A DNA stretch of 64,000 bases from Blastococcus saxobsidens (GTDB lineage Bacteria > Actinomycetota > Actinomycetes > Mycobacteriales > Geodermatophilaceae). Below, in pieces: positions 33,161 through 42,365 of this stretch (position 1 is its first letter; each line of letters starts with the position of its first letter). The notes under the pieces were generated by a model. The model saw only the letters and a program-made list of their open reading frames with translations. It searched no databases and was not told where the DNA came from. The stretch covers positions 124,001 to 188,000 of the forward strand of contig NZ_JAAGWG010000008.1 of the NCBI RefSeq assembly GCF_010682065.1, read 5' to 3'. Both the position numbers and the translations under genes were made by a program.

Positions 33161-33427
33161 TCAGGCGGTGGCGGGCTCGTCCTCGGCCTCGGCCTCGGCC
33201 TCGGCGGCCGGACGGCGGGCGGCGGGCCGGCGTCTGCGCTGCGGTTCCGGCTTCGGCGGGGCCGCCACGGCGCGGACCAGCGCGACGGCGGCCCAGCCGG
33301 CCAGCAGGCACCAGGGCAGCCGGTTCACCATCTCCTCGGTCGTGAAGTCGCCGCGCAGCCCGAGCGCGAGCACCGGCAGGGCCAGCACGAACCCGACGAG
33401 GAGGACGTCCCAGCGGAACGGGCTCAT
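33161..33427 (-). CDS. Small membrane protein at the end of the flagellar operon
   Basis: This 88-residue protein has two hydrophobic segments (about residues 6-25 and 38-55). Its C-terminus is basic then acidic (RRRRPAARRPAAEAEAEAEDEP). The ATG at 33427 overlaps the stop of the FlhF-like gene (33424-33426), so it is the last gene of the flagellar transcript. I do not recognise it. Co-translation suggests a role in export or motor placement, but that is only inference. Confidence 0.68.
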   Translation of the reverse strand: MSPFRWDVLLVGFVLALPVLALGLRGDFTTEEMVNRLPWCLLAGWAAVALVRAVAAPPKPEPQRRRRPAARRPAAEAEAEAEDEPATA

Positions 33428-36400
33428 GCCTGCGGGCTGTCCAGGCGCTCGCAGAGCAGCGAGGCCCAGCGGTGCGGGGTGGCGCGGACGCCGTCGAGGA
33501 GGGCCACGGGCACGGTCAGGCGCTGCAGGACCGCGGCCGGGTCGGCGCTCAGGTCGGTGTCCTGCACGGCCAGCGCGTCCACCCGCGGCAGCCCGTCCAG
33601 CCACAGCTCGAGGTCCTCGGGCTTGCGGGTCGCCTCCACGACGGCCCACACCGCGGCCGGCGACCAGATCGCCAGCATCTGGGCCATCCAGTACGCGTCG
33701 CTGCGCAGCGGCGCGTCGACCGCGACGATGGTCAGCGTGCCGGAGTTCGCGGCCTCCTGGCGGCGGTCGAGGGCCGCGTCGATGGTGGTCATGCGGCTGG
33801 CCTTCGGGGCGAGCCCGGCCAGGTCGCCGCGGGTGGCCCACTGCACCCGGTCGGGGTCCAGTCGCAGGGCCGCGGCCAGGGAGCGGGCGGCGCGCAGCGT
33901 CTCGACGCCCGGACCCACGACGAACAGCACCTCACCGGCACCGGTCGGCAGCACCGGCACCTCCGGCAGGCTGGTGGCCAGCGCCTGGGTCAGGGCGGCG
34001 TAGGTGCCGTCCGCGGCGACCGCGGCGGTGAAGCCGGCACCCAGCAGCTGCTCGGGGAGGCCGAGCGCGACGAGTCCGGCCACCACCTCCTGCGGCGTGC
34101 TCGGGACGGTCCGGGGGGCCGGCTGCGGGGCAGCGGTCTCGGGCTCGGAGTCGTCCAGCTCGGGCATCTCGGGCAGGTCGGGGCCGGCCATCAGCGGGGC
34201 CACGGGCAGCCGGGTGACGGTCGCCAGGGTGCGCGGCGCCGGTGCGCCGGCGCGCGACCCCTCGGCGACGACGGGCTTCTCCGTGGCGACGGGCTTCTCG
34301 GTGGCGGGCTTCTCGGTGGCGACGGGCTTCTCGACGGCGGGCAGCTCGGCGGCCGCCGTCTCCTCGCGCTCCTCGGCCTCGGTGGTCTCCGGTGCCTCGG
34401 CCGTCGTGGCGCGCCGCGACGGCGGCACCGCCGGGCGACCGGACGCCGGCGGGACCGGGGGCAGGCCGCGGCCGCGGCTGCCGGGCCGGGCGGGCAGCAG
34501 GGAGATGCGCGGCATGACGGTGGTCGCATCGAGCGACATCGTCATGGGCGCCGGGTCGCTGGCCGTGCGGGCGAGCATCGGGGCCAGCTCGGCGACGGCC
34601 TCGGCGACGGGCAGGGACTCGTCGTGGGCGCCGGCGACCTCGGCGGCGGCCGGGCGTGCCCGCACGGCCGGCTCCACCGGAGCGGGCGCGACCTCCTCGA
34701 CGGCGGGCTCGGGGGCGGACACCGGAGCCTCGGCGACCAGCTGCGCCGGGGTGGGCTCCGGGTGGACGAACGCTTCCTCGACAGGGGTGGCGACGTCCCG
34801 CGCGGCGGCCGGCTCGGGCACCTCGACAGCGACCGGCTCGACGGCAGCGAGCTGCACGGCGACGGGCGCGACGGCGACCGTCTCGACAGCGGGGGACTCG
34901 ACGGCGACGGGCTCGACGACGGCGGGCTCGACGACGGGGGCCGACGCGGGGTCGGGGCGGACGACCTCGGCCCAGATCGGCGCGTCGGCGCCGTGGGCGG
35001 GGACGGGCTCCTCGGCGACCGGTTCCCCCCACAGCGGGGTGGAGGCGACAGCCGGCGCGGCGACGGGGAGGTCCCAGCCGAGGTCGCTGGTGAGCGGCGC
35101 GGCGGTGGACGTCCCGAACAGGGAGTGGCTCGACGAGCGGAGGTCCCACCCGGCGGCGACCTCGGCGATGAGCGGGGCAGGGGCAGGGGCAGCCTGGACG
35201 ACCGGCTCGACGACCCGCTCGACGACCGGAGCGGTCACCGGCGCGGGGGCCGGCTCGTGCGCCACGGTGGGGGTCGCGACGGTGGGCGGCGCGACGACCG
35301 GAGCAGCGACGACGGGCTCGGTCGGCGCGGCCGGGCGCTCGACGACGACAGCGGCGGGCGGCTCGGCGGCGGGCGGCTCCGCGATGGCCTCCCGCGGGGA
35401 GTTCCCGGCGAGCATCTTGCGTAGGATCCCGGCCAGTGCCTCGTCGGAGTGGCCCTGCGCCAGGGCCGACCGCAGCGCCTCGGCGATCTCCTCCTGACGG
35501 GAGGAGGCGGCGGGGGCGACGGTCTCCTGCGAAGCGGCCCAGGTGGGCACGTCCACCGGGCCGGCCGTGCTCGTGGAGGGCGGCGTGACGACCTGTTCTC
35601 CCACCGTTGTCTCCTCCTGGTGCACGGTCGTGGACCGCATAGACGTGTCTGCTGAACGGATGGCCGCGGCCAGGGACGGACGCGGGGCCGGGGTGTCCGG
35701 CACCAGCTGGTCCTGGCGTGGACGCCGGGCCGGCTCCTCGACGCGACGGGCGAGCGGCTCCTCGACGGGGCGGGCGACCGGCTCCTCGACGGGGCGGAAG
35801 GCCGGCACGTCGACGTGCCGATCCGCCGGCTCCTCCAGGGCCTGCGCGACCGCGTGGCGCACGTCGCGGTCCCCGGCCACCATGCGCGCCAGCGCGGCGG
35901 TGAACGGTGAGGGGGCGTCCGAGGCCTCGGCGGCCGCGAGCGCGGCGGCGAAGGGTGATCCGGTCGGGACGGCCTTCTCGGCGGGAGCGCCGATCGACGT
36001 CGGCCCGGCCGGCGCGCTGTCCCGCGACGGGGCGGAGGGGCGGCTGGTCCGGGGGAAGGCCGCCCGCGGGAAGGCGGTCCCGTCGGTGGCCGGACCGGCA
36101 GCCGGAGCGGTCACCGGGGCAGCGGCCGGAGCGGTGGCCGGCCGGGCCGGGGCCGCGCCCTGACGCGCCGGAGTCGCGAAATCGCGGGCCGGAGCCGCGA
36201 CCTGACGGACCGGAGCAGCGACCTGGCGGGCCGGAGCAGCGACCTGGCGGGCCGGTGCAGCGGTCGGCCGGGCGGCGGGGGTGGCGCCGAGCAGGCCGGC
36301 GAGCTCGTCCAGGCGCTCGTCGTCGTCGGAGGGGAGCGTGGGCCGGGCGGCGGGCCGCGGTCCGGTGCCGGGGGTGCGCTCGCCGCCGGGCCGGGCGGCT

Positions 36401-36708
36401 TCGGCTGCCCAGGCGGCGGCACCGTTCCGGGCCGGCGCTGCCGCGCGAGCGGGGGAGGCCGACGCCAGCGGGGAGTCGTAGGACGCGACGGGGGCGGCGG
36501 GCGCGGGGCCGCTCGACGGCGTGGGCAGGCCGGGGCGGCCGATCTGGTCGGCGACCTCGGCGACGTACCGCTCGGTGGCGAAGAACCCGAGCACCCCGCC
36601 GGAACGCACCCGGCGCACACCCACCACACGCGCGTGGGGGCCGAACTGCTCGCGTGCCGCGGCGATCGCGTCGTCGCGGGTGGCGGCCTCAACGGATCGC
36701 AACGGCAC
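33424..36708 (-). CDS. flhF: FlhF-like protein with degenerate GTPase and giant linker
   Basis: This 1094-residue protein starts with an FlhF-type B domain (SVEAATRDDAIAAAREQFGP...GVLGFFATERYVAEV, residues 5-55). About 750 low-complexity residues follow, rich in Pro, Ala, Val and Glu, with local repeats such as QVAAPAR, PVEEP and EKPVATEKP. The last 250 residues resemble the N and G domains of FlhF. The expected P-loop (GPTGVGKTT) is replaced by GPGVETLRA, so GTP binding is doubtful. FlhF normally sets flagellar position and number with the secretion gate. The GTG start overlaps flhA by 20 bases. Usual FlhF length is about 400-450. Confidence 0.75.
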   Translation of the reverse strand: MPLRSVEAATRDDAIAAAREQFGPHARVVGVRRVRSGGVLGFFATERYVAEVADQIGRPGLPTPSSGPAPAAPVASYDSPLASASPARAAAPARNGAAAWAAEAARPGGERTPGTGPRPAARPTLPSDDDERLDELAGLLGATPAARPTAAPARQVAAPARQVAAPVRQVAAPARDFATPARQGAAPARPATAPAAAPVTAPAAGPATDGTAFPRAAFPRTSRPSAPSRDSAPAGPTSIGAPAEKAVPTGSPFAAALAAAEASDAPSPFTAALARMVAGDRDVRHAVAQALEEPADRHVDVPAFRPVEEPVARPVEEPLARRVEEPARRPRQDQLVPDTPAPRPSLAAAIRSADTSMRSTTVHQEETTVGEQVVTPPSTSTAGPVDVPTWAASQETVAPAASSRQEEIAEALRSALAQGHSDEALAGILRKMLAGNSPREAIAEPPAAEPPAAVVVERPAAPTEPVVAAPVVAPPTVATPTVAHEPAPAPVTAPVVERVVEPVVQAAPAPAPLIAEVAAGWDLRSSSHSLFGTSTAAPLTSDLGWDLPVAAPAVASTPLWGEPVAEEPVPAHGADAPIWAEVVRPDPASAPVVEPAVVEPVAVESPAVETVAVAPVAVQLAAVEPVAVEVPEPAAARDVATPVEEAFVHPEPTPAQLVAEAPVSAPEPAVEEVAPAPVEPAVRARPAAAEVAGAHDESLPVAEAVAELAPMLARTASDPAPMTMSLDATTVMPRISLLPARPGSRGRGLPPVPPASGRPAVPPSRRATTAEAPETTEAEEREETAAAELPAVEKPVATEKPATEKPVATEKPVVAEGSRAGAPAPRTLATVTRLPVAPLMAGPDLPEMPELDDSEPETAAPQPAPRTVPSTPQEVVAGLVALGLPEQLLGAGFTAAVAADGTYAALTQALATSLPEVPVLPTGAGEVLFVVGPGVETLRAARSLAAALRLDPDRVQWATRGDLAGLAPKASRMTTIDAALDRRQEAANSGTLTIVAVDAPLRSDAYWMAQMLAIWSPAAVWAVVEATRKPEDLELWLDGLPRVDALAVQDTDLSADPAAVLQRLTVPVALLDGVRATPHRWASLLCERLDSPQA

Positions 36709-38734
36709 CGCTCACCACTCCCAGCGACTCGATCTGCGCTGTCCGGGACACCTCCGCGTAGGAGATGACGGGCAGCCGGGGAAGAATCTGGCGCATCAGG
36801 CGCGACAGGGCGGCGCGGACCTGGGGCGAGCAGACGAGGACCGGGGACAGCCCCGACCGCTCGGCCTCCTCGAGCAGCCCGCTGCAGCCGGAGACGAGGG
36901 CGTCGACCGCGCCGGCGTCGAGGGCCAGGACGGCCCCCATGTCGGACTGGCGGACGGCCTCGAGCAGGCGCTGCTCGAAGCCGGGCTCCAGCGTGAAGAC
37001 GTGCAGCCGCTCGTCCGGGGTGACGTAGGGCTGGCTGATCGCCGAGCCGAGTGCCGCCCGGGCCGCCTCGACGAGACCGTCGAGTTCGGTCGAGGACTTC
37101 GCACGTACAGAGAGTGCCTCGAAGATGCGGACCAGGTCCCGGATCGACACACCCTCGGCGAGCAACGCGTGCAACACGCGTTGCACCTCTCCCAGGGTGA
37201 GCAGGGTGGGGGTCAGTTCCTCGACGACGACGGGGTGCGAGCGCCGCACCATCTCCACGAGGAGGCGCACGTCCTCCCGGCCGAGGAGGTCCGCGGCGTT
37301 CTGCCGCACGACCTCGGCCAGGTGGGTGGTGATCACCGAGGAGCGGTCGACGACGGTCGCGCCGGCCATCTCCGCGGCCCGCTGCAGCTCCGCCGGCACC
37401 CACTTGGCGGCGAGCCCGAACACCGGCTCGCGGGTGGGCTTGCCGGGCAGGCCGTCCAGCCCGTCGCCGATGGCGAGCACCGTGCCGGCGGGGGAGCTGC
37501 CCTTGGCCACGGGGACGCCGTTGAGCCAGATGACGTACTGCGACGACGGCAGGTCGAGGTTGTCGCGGGTGCGCACGAGCGGGATGACCAGGCCGGTCTC
37601 CATGGCGACCTTCCGGCGCAGCGCCTTCACCCGGTCCAGGAGGTCACCGCCGCGCGAGGCGTCGACCAGGTCGACCAGGTCGAAGGCCACCTCGAGCTCG
37701 AGCGGGTCGACCCGCATCTTCTCGGCGATCGCCTCGGGGGAGTCAGGTGCCGGCTCCAGCTCGGCCGCCGCGGCCGCGGCCTCGGCCTCCTCGTCGGGCT
37801 CCTCGACGTCGGTCATCCGGCTGGCGATGATCAGGAACAGCCCGCCGACGAGCAGGAAGGGCAGCTTGGGCAGGCCGGGGATCAGGCAGAGCGCGAGGGC
37901 CGCGCCGCCGGCGATGCGCACGGACTGCTTGAAGCGGCCGAGCTGGGCGAGCAGGTCGGTGCCCATGTCGCCCTCGGTGGCCGACCGGGTCACGATGATG
38001 CCGGTCGCGGTGGACATCAGCAGGGCCGGGATCATCGAGACCAGGCCGTCGCCGACGGTCAGCAGCGAGAAGGTCGAGACCGCCTCGCCGGGAGCCATGC
38101 CCCGCTGCATGACGCCGATCGCGAAGCCACCGATGAGGTTCACCAGCGTGACGACGATGCCGGCGATGGCGTCGCCCTTCACGAACTTCGAGGCGCCGTC
38201 CATCGAGCCGTAGAAGTCCGCTTCGGCGGTGACCTCCTGGCGGCGCTTGCGGGCCTGCTTCTCGTTGATGAGGCCGGCGTTGAGGTCGGCGTCGATGGCC
38301 ATCTGCTTGCCGGGCATGGCGTCGAGGGTGAAGCGGGCCCCGACCTCGGCCACGCGGCCGGCACCGTTGGTGATGACCACGAACTGCACGATGGTCAGGA
38401 TCAGGAAGATGACCATGCCGACGATCAGCGAGCCGCCGATGACGATGTGGCCGAACGCCTCGATCACCTTGCCGGCGTAGCCGTCGGTGAGCACCAGGCG
38501 GGTCGAGGAGACGTTGAGCGAGAGCCGGAACAGCGTCGCGACCAGGAGCAGCGACGGGAAGACCGCGAAGTCCAGCGGCTTCTTGATCTGCATCGCGACC
38601 AGCAGGACCAGCAGCGAGACCGCGAGGTTGACCCCGATGAGCAGGTCCATCATCGCCGCGGGGAGGGGCACCACCAGCATGAGCACGATGGCGACGACGC
38701 CGATCGGGACGGCGGCCTTGCCCAGCCCCTTCAC
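36689..38734 (-). CDS. flhA: Flagellar export gate protein FlhA
   Basis: This 681-residue protein has eight TM helices in the first 330 residues. It carries the FlhA/LcrD signature region RVAEVGARFTLDAMPGKQMAIDADLN and the conserved FHIPEP-like cytoplasmic loop KRRQEVTAEADFYGSMDGASKFVKGDAIAG, then a large cytoplasmic ring domain. FlhA forms the nonameric export gate that receives chaperone-substrate complexes. GTG 38734 is the start. The 120-base gap to flhB (38735-38854) contains a possible weak hairpin near 38812-38850. The 3' end overlaps the FlhF-like gene. Confidence 0.97.
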   Translation of the reverse strand: MKGLGKAAVPIGVVAIVLMLVVPLPAAMMDLLIGVNLAVSLLVLLVAMQIKKPLDFAVFPSLLLVATLFRLSLNVSSTRLVLTDGYAGKVIEAFGHIVIGGSLIVGMVIFLILTIVQFVVITNGAGRVAEVGARFTLDAMPGKQMAIDADLNAGLINEKQARKRRQEVTAEADFYGSMDGASKFVKGDAIAGIVVTLVNLIGGFAIGVMQRGMAPGEAVSTFSLLTVGDGLVSMIPALLMSTATGIIVTRSATEGDMGTDLLAQLGRFKQSVRIAGGAALALCLIPGLPKLPFLLVGGLFLIIASRMTDVEEPDEEAEAAAAAAELEPAPDSPEAIAEKMRVDPLELEVAFDLVDLVDASRGGDLLDRVKALRRKVAMETGLVIPLVRTRDNLDLPSSQYVIWLNGVPVAKGSSPAGTVLAIGDGLDGLPGKPTREPVFGLAAKWVPAELQRAAEMAGATVVDRSSVITTHLAEVVRQNAADLLGREDVRLLVEMVRRSHPVVVEELTPTLLTLGEVQRVLHALLAEGVSIRDLVRIFEALSVRAKSSTELDGLVEAARAALGSAISQPYVTPDERLHVFTLEPGFEQRLLEAVRQSDMGAVLALDAGAVDALVSGCSGLLEEAERSGLSPVLVCSPQVRAALSRLMRQILPRLPVISYAEVSRTAQIESLGVVSGAVAIR

Positions 38735-38854
38735 TGGCCCGCTCCGGGCGCTGACGACGGCTGACTCACCCCTGCTTCATCGGCAGGCGGGCGGGACGCC
38801 GGTACGGCGGGGGAGTGGTCGGCGGGCGGGGGGAGCCCACCCGTCACTCCCGTT

Positions 38855-40003
38855 TCAGGCGGCCGTGGGGGCCCGACGGCGGCCGGCCTTGGGCAGGTCG
38901 GTGACCTCCGGGGGCTCGAAGCCGGGCCGGTGGAAGCCGCCGCGCACGCCGCGGGCGCCCAGGTGCATGACGAAGGCCAGCACCCGCGCGACGGCGTTGA
39001 ACAGCTGCGGCGGCACCTCCTGGCCGATCTCGCAGGAGGCGTGCAGCGCCCGGGCGAGCGGGATGTCCTGGACCAGCGGGACCCGGGCCTCGGCGGCGCG
39101 CTCGCGCAGCTTCGCCGCGACCTCGCCGGCACCCTTGGCCACGACCCGCGGAGCGCCCTTGTCGGCCTCGTACTTCAGCGCCACCGCGACGTGCGTGGGG
39201 TTGACCAGCAGGACGTCGGCCTCGGCGACCTCGGCCATCATCCGGTTCCGGGACATCTGCATCTGGACGCCGCGGCGGTGCGCCTTCATGTAGGGGTCAC
39301 CCTCGGCCTGCTTGTGCTCCTGCGTGATCTCGTACTTGCTCATCTTCAGCTGTTTCATCATCTTCTTGCGCACGACGACGTAGTCGGCGACGGCGATGAC
39401 CAGGCCGGTGACGGCGACGACGCGGAACATCAGGACGGCGGAGTCGGCGAAGGTGGCCGCGACCGCCGAGAGCGGCAGCGCGCCGGCCGACGAGACCAGC
39501 GCCTGCGCCCGGTCGCTGGTCACGATGACCACCGTGCCGAGGGCGGCGGTCTTGATCAGCGCCTTCGACGTCTCCCACAGGCCCTGGGTGCCGAACATGC
39601 GCTTGAACCCGGGGAACGGGTTGAACTTCTTGAGCGTCGGCTTCATCGGCTTGCCCGCGAAGTGCACGCCGCCCTGCGCGGCCGACGCCGCGACGCCGAC
39701 CACCAGGAGCGCGACGGCGGTGGGCAGCAGCGTCGTCAGGAACGCGATGAGCGCCTGGCCGAGCAGCTCCGTGACCGACTCGATCTCCGGGTTCTTCGCC
39801 ACCCGGCCGACGTGCACGAACAGCTGCTGCACGGCGTCGAACGCGTTGCCCACCATCATCGGCAGCAGCGCGCTGGCCGCCGCCACCCCGAGCCAGGTGC
39901 CCAGCTCCTGGGTCCTCGGGATCTGCCCCTCTTTGCGCGCCTTCTTCAGGCGCTGAGGAGTTGGTGCCTCGGTCTTCTCACCGCCCGGGCCGTCCTTCGC
40001 CAT
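38855..40003 (-). CDS. flhB: Flagellar export switch protein FlhB
   Basis: This 382-residue protein has the FlhB N-terminus EKTEAPTPQRLKKARKEGQI, four TM helices, and a cytoplasmic domain. That domain has the self-cleaving NPTH motif at residues 268-271 (LLVNPTHVAVALKY). Cleavage at N-P switches secretion from hook to filament substrates together with FliK. The C-terminal tail of about 30 residues (PPEVTDLPKAGRRRAP) is longer than the minimal domain. It follows fliR by 22 bases. Confidence 0.97.
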   Translation of the reverse strand: MAKDGPGGEKTEAPTPQRLKKARKEGQIPRTQELGTWLGVAAASALLPMMVGNAFDAVQQLFVHVGRVAKNPEIESVTELLGQALIAFLTTLLPTAVALLVVGVAASAAQGGVHFAGKPMKPTLKKFNPFPGFKRMFGTQGLWETSKALIKTAALGTVVIVTSDRAQALVSSAGALPLSAVAATFADSAVLMFRVVAVTGLVIAVADYVVVRKKMMKQLKMSKYEITQEHKQAEGDPYMKAHRRGVQMQMSRNRMMAEVAEADVLLVNPTHVAVALKYEADKGAPRVVAKGAGEVAAKLRERAAEARVPLVQDIPLARALHASCEIGQEVPPQLFNAVARVLAFVMHLGARGVRGGFHRPGFEPPEVTDLPKAGRRRAPTAA

Positions 40004-40025
40004 CAGGCGTCCGTCCGCGCGGCCA

Positions 40026-40790
40026 TCAGCCGCTGCGCAGGGAGATCATGGCGCGGACACCGTTCTCGAGGAGGGTGTCCAGGGCCGGCGGGAGCAGCGG
40101 GAAGGTGAGCCCGAGCATCGTCAGGGTGAGCATGATCTTCACCGGGAAGCCGAGCGTGAAGACGTTGAGCGCAGGGGCCGCCCGGCTCAGCAGCGCCAGG
40201 GCGACGTCGGCCAGCAGCAGGACGGCCACCATCGGCCCGGCGATCTGCAGCGCGGCCAGGAACATCATCGAGAACGCGGTGATGAGCACCGAGGCGAGCT
40301 GGTCGGTCGGGACGTCACCGCCCACCGGCAGCCCCTGGTAGGAGGTGGCGAACCCCTTCACCATCAGCAGGTGCCCGCCGCTGGTGAACAGCAGGGTGGA
40401 GGCCAGCAGGTAGTGCAGCTTGCCCAGCGAGCTGTTCTGGGTCATTGCCATGGGGTCGTAGCCGGGCTGCAGCGAGAAACCGCCGGCGACGTCGAGGATG
40501 TCGCCGGCCATCTGCACCGCGGTGAACAGCACCTGGACGACGAAGCCGAGGGCTGCGCCGATGATGACCTCGGTGACGGCGGTGACCACCAGGAAGCCGG
40601 CGGTGGGCGTCGGCAGCGTCGGCGCGATCTGCGTCGACAGCAGCACCGACAGCGCCAGGGCGAGCGCGCCCTTGACCGCGCCGGGGATGACCCGCGAGTT
40701 GAACGGCGGCGCCAGCAGGACGAAGCCGGCGGCACGCGCCGTCCCCAGGAGCAGGGCCGCGAGCGTGACCGCCGGGACCGAGAGGTCCAT
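40026..40790 (-). CDS. fliR: Flagellar export apparatus protein FliR
   Basis: This 254-residue membrane protein has about six TM helices. The segments RAAGFVLLAPPFNSRVIPGAVKGALAL and the later MTQNSSLGKLHYLLASTLLFTSGGH and VLLLADVALALLSRAAPALNVF are characteristic of FliR. FliR closes the FliP-FliQ-FliR export gate. It starts five bases after the fliQ stop. Confidence 0.96.
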   Translation of the reverse strand: MDLSVPAVTLAALLLGTARAAGFVLLAPPFNSRVIPGAVKGALALALSVLLSTQIAPTLPTPTAGFLVVTAVTEVIIGAALGFVVQVLFTAVQMAGDILDVAGGFSLQPGYDPMAMTQNSSLGKLHYLLASTLLFTSGGHLLMVKGFATSYQGLPVGGDVPTDQLASVLITAFSMMFLAALQIAGPMVAVLLLADVALALLSRAAPALNVFTLGFPVKIMLTLTMLGLTFPLLPPALDTLLENGVRAMISLRSG

Positions 40791-40795
40791 GGCGG

Positions 40796-41071
40796 CTACG
40801 TCCGGTCGAGGAGCGCCGGCAGCTGGTCGAACAGGGTCTGGGTGAAGCTCACCAGCTCGGAGAGGACCCAGTTCCCGGTCACCAGGAGGGCGATGGCGAC
40901 GGCGATCATCTTCGGCACGAAGGAGAGCGTGGCCTCCTGGATCTGGGTGGCCGCCTGGAACAGCGAGATGAGGAAGCCCACCAGCAGGGCGGTCAGCAGG
41001 ATCGGGGCGGCGACCTTGGCGGCGACCATCATGGTCTGGGCCGCGATGTCGGTGACGTCGGCGTCGCTCAT
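40796..41071 (-). CDS. fliQ: Flagellar export apparatus protein FliQ
   Basis: This 91-residue protein has two TM helices. It shows the family core APILLTALLVGFLISLFQAATQIQEATLSFVPK and the following VTGNWVL segment. FliQ subunits wrap around the FliP/FliR core of the export gate. The ATG at 41071 is two bases from the fliP stop. A longer reading upstream would enter fliP in another frame and is not supported. Confidence 0.95.
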   Translation of the reverse strand: MSDADVTDIAAQTMMVAAKVAAPILLTALLVGFLISLFQAATQIQEATLSFVPKMIAVAIALLVTGNWVLSELVSFTQTLFDQLPALLDRT

Positions 41072-41073
41072 GA

Positions 41074-41919
41074 CTACCCGGTCCCCCCGTACGAGCCCAC
41101 CAGCGCGGTGGTGATCAACGCCCAGCCGTCGACGACGACGAAGAGCAGCAGCTTGAAGGGCAGGGAGACGATGGTCGGCGGGACCATCATCATGCCGAGC
41201 GCCATGAGGGCGGCGCTGACGAGCATGTCGAGCACCAGGAACGGGATGAAGATGACCAGCCCGATGATGAAGGCGCTCTTCAGCTCCGAGAGCACGAACG
41301 CCGGGATCAGCGTGGTCATGCTGACCGCGGTGGCGTCGGCCGGCTTCTCCTCGCCGGACAGGTCGATCATCAGCGCGAGCTCGTCCTCGCGGGTGTTGTC
41401 CAGCAGGAACTCGCGCAGCGGCACGACGCCGCTGTCGTAGGCCTGCGAGACCGTGATCGCGCCCTCCATGTAGGGCTGGACGGCGACCTCGTTGATGTCG
41501 GAGAAGACCGGCCCCATCACGAACAGGGTCAGGAACAGCGCGATGCCGGTGAGCACCTGGTTCGGCGGCGAGGTCGCCATGCCGAGCGCGTTCCGGGTCA
41601 GGCCCAGCACCACGATGATCTTGGTGAACGAGGTGGCGAGGAGCAGCACCGACGGCGCGACGGACAGCACCGTGATCGCCAGGATCAGCGTGATGGAGCT
41701 GCTCGGCGAGCCGTCGCCGATGGAGATGTCCACGGTGCCGTCGACCGCGGGGGCCGTCGGCGCCACGGGGGCGGTGGGCGCGGTCGGCGCGGCCGCCGCT
41801 GGGTCGGCGAGCAGGACCGCGGCGACGCCGGCGAGGAGCACCAGCAGGAGGACCACGGCGCCGTTGCGCCAGGTCCGCGGGCTGCCGAGAAGCGGCAGCG
41901 GGCGCACCGGGGCGGTCAT
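41074..41919 (-). CDS. fliP: Flagellar export apparatus protein FliP
   Basis: This 281-residue protein has a signal peptide (hydrophobic residues 20-37, followed by ADPAAAAP) and then the FliP core. The core has LSVAPSVLLLATSFTKIIVVLGLTRNALG, PPNQVLTGIALFLTLFVM, FIIGLVIFIPFLVLDMLVSAAL and MVPPTIVSLPFKLLLFV. FliP forms the central pentamer of the gate. A short Ala-Pro-Thr-rich spacer follows the signal. The start overlaps the fliO stop by four bases. Confidence 0.97.
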   Translation of the reverse strand: MTAPVRPLPLLGSPRTWRNGAVVLLLVLLAGVAAVLLADPAAAAPTAPTAPVAPTAPAVDGTVDISIGDGSPSSSITLILAITVLSVAPSVLLLATSFTKIIVVLGLTRNALGMATSPPNQVLTGIALFLTLFVMGPVFSDINEVAVQPYMEGAITVSQAYDSGVVPLREFLLDNTREDELALMIDLSGEEKPADATAVSMTTLIPAFVLSELKSAFIIGLVIFIPFLVLDMLVSAALMALGMMMVPPTIVSLPFKLLLFVVVDGWALITTALVGSYGGTG

Positions 41920-42365
41920 GACCGGCGCACCGTCCGCTCACGGAGCTCGTCGACCAGGGTGCCCCAGCCGTTGCGGTCCAGCACCGAGCCGACCAGCACG
42001 CCGTCGGAGGAGGCGCGCGCCGCGACCAGCGAGGGCGCGGGGCGGGGGGCCGGCACCTCGACGTCCTCGGCCTCGGCCACGCGGGCCCGGGCGGGCCGCC
42101 GGTCGGCCAGGGCGTCCTCGACAGCGTCGGGGTCGACCTCGGCCAGGAGGGTCACCTGCTCCTCGGTGGCACCGATGACCAGCACCAGGTCGGCGATGCG
42201 GACGACGTTGACCGAGCTGGTCCGGCCCATGCGCTGCCGGGCGATGACCTCGATGAGGCCGTTGCCCTGCCCGAGGCCCTTCTTCTTGGCCAGCCGGGCG
42301 GCGAACCAGAGCACACCGCCGATGAGGGCGAGGGAGAGGAAGAGGCGGATGATCATCCAGGTCAT
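41916..42365 (-). CDS. fliO: Flagellar biosynthesis protein FliO
   Basis: This 149-residue protein has one N-terminal TM helix (about residues 4-23), then a FliO domain with GLIEVIARQRMGRTSSVNVVRIADLVLVIGATEEQVTLL. FliO helps assemble the FliP ring. It overlaps fliN upstream and fliP downstream by four bases each. Confidence 0.92.
   Translation of the reverse strand: MTWMIIRLFLSLALIGGVLWFAARLAKKKGLGQGNGLIEVIARQRMGRTSSVNVVRIADLVLVIGATEEQVTLLAEVDPDAVEDALADRRPARARVAEAEDVEVPAPRPAPSLVAARASSDGVLVGSVLDRNGWGTLVDELRERTVRRS

Noticed and set aside
36521-38764. A plus-strand open frame of about 750 codons opposite flhA
   Set aside because: Antisense shadow; the minus strand is a textbook FlhA.
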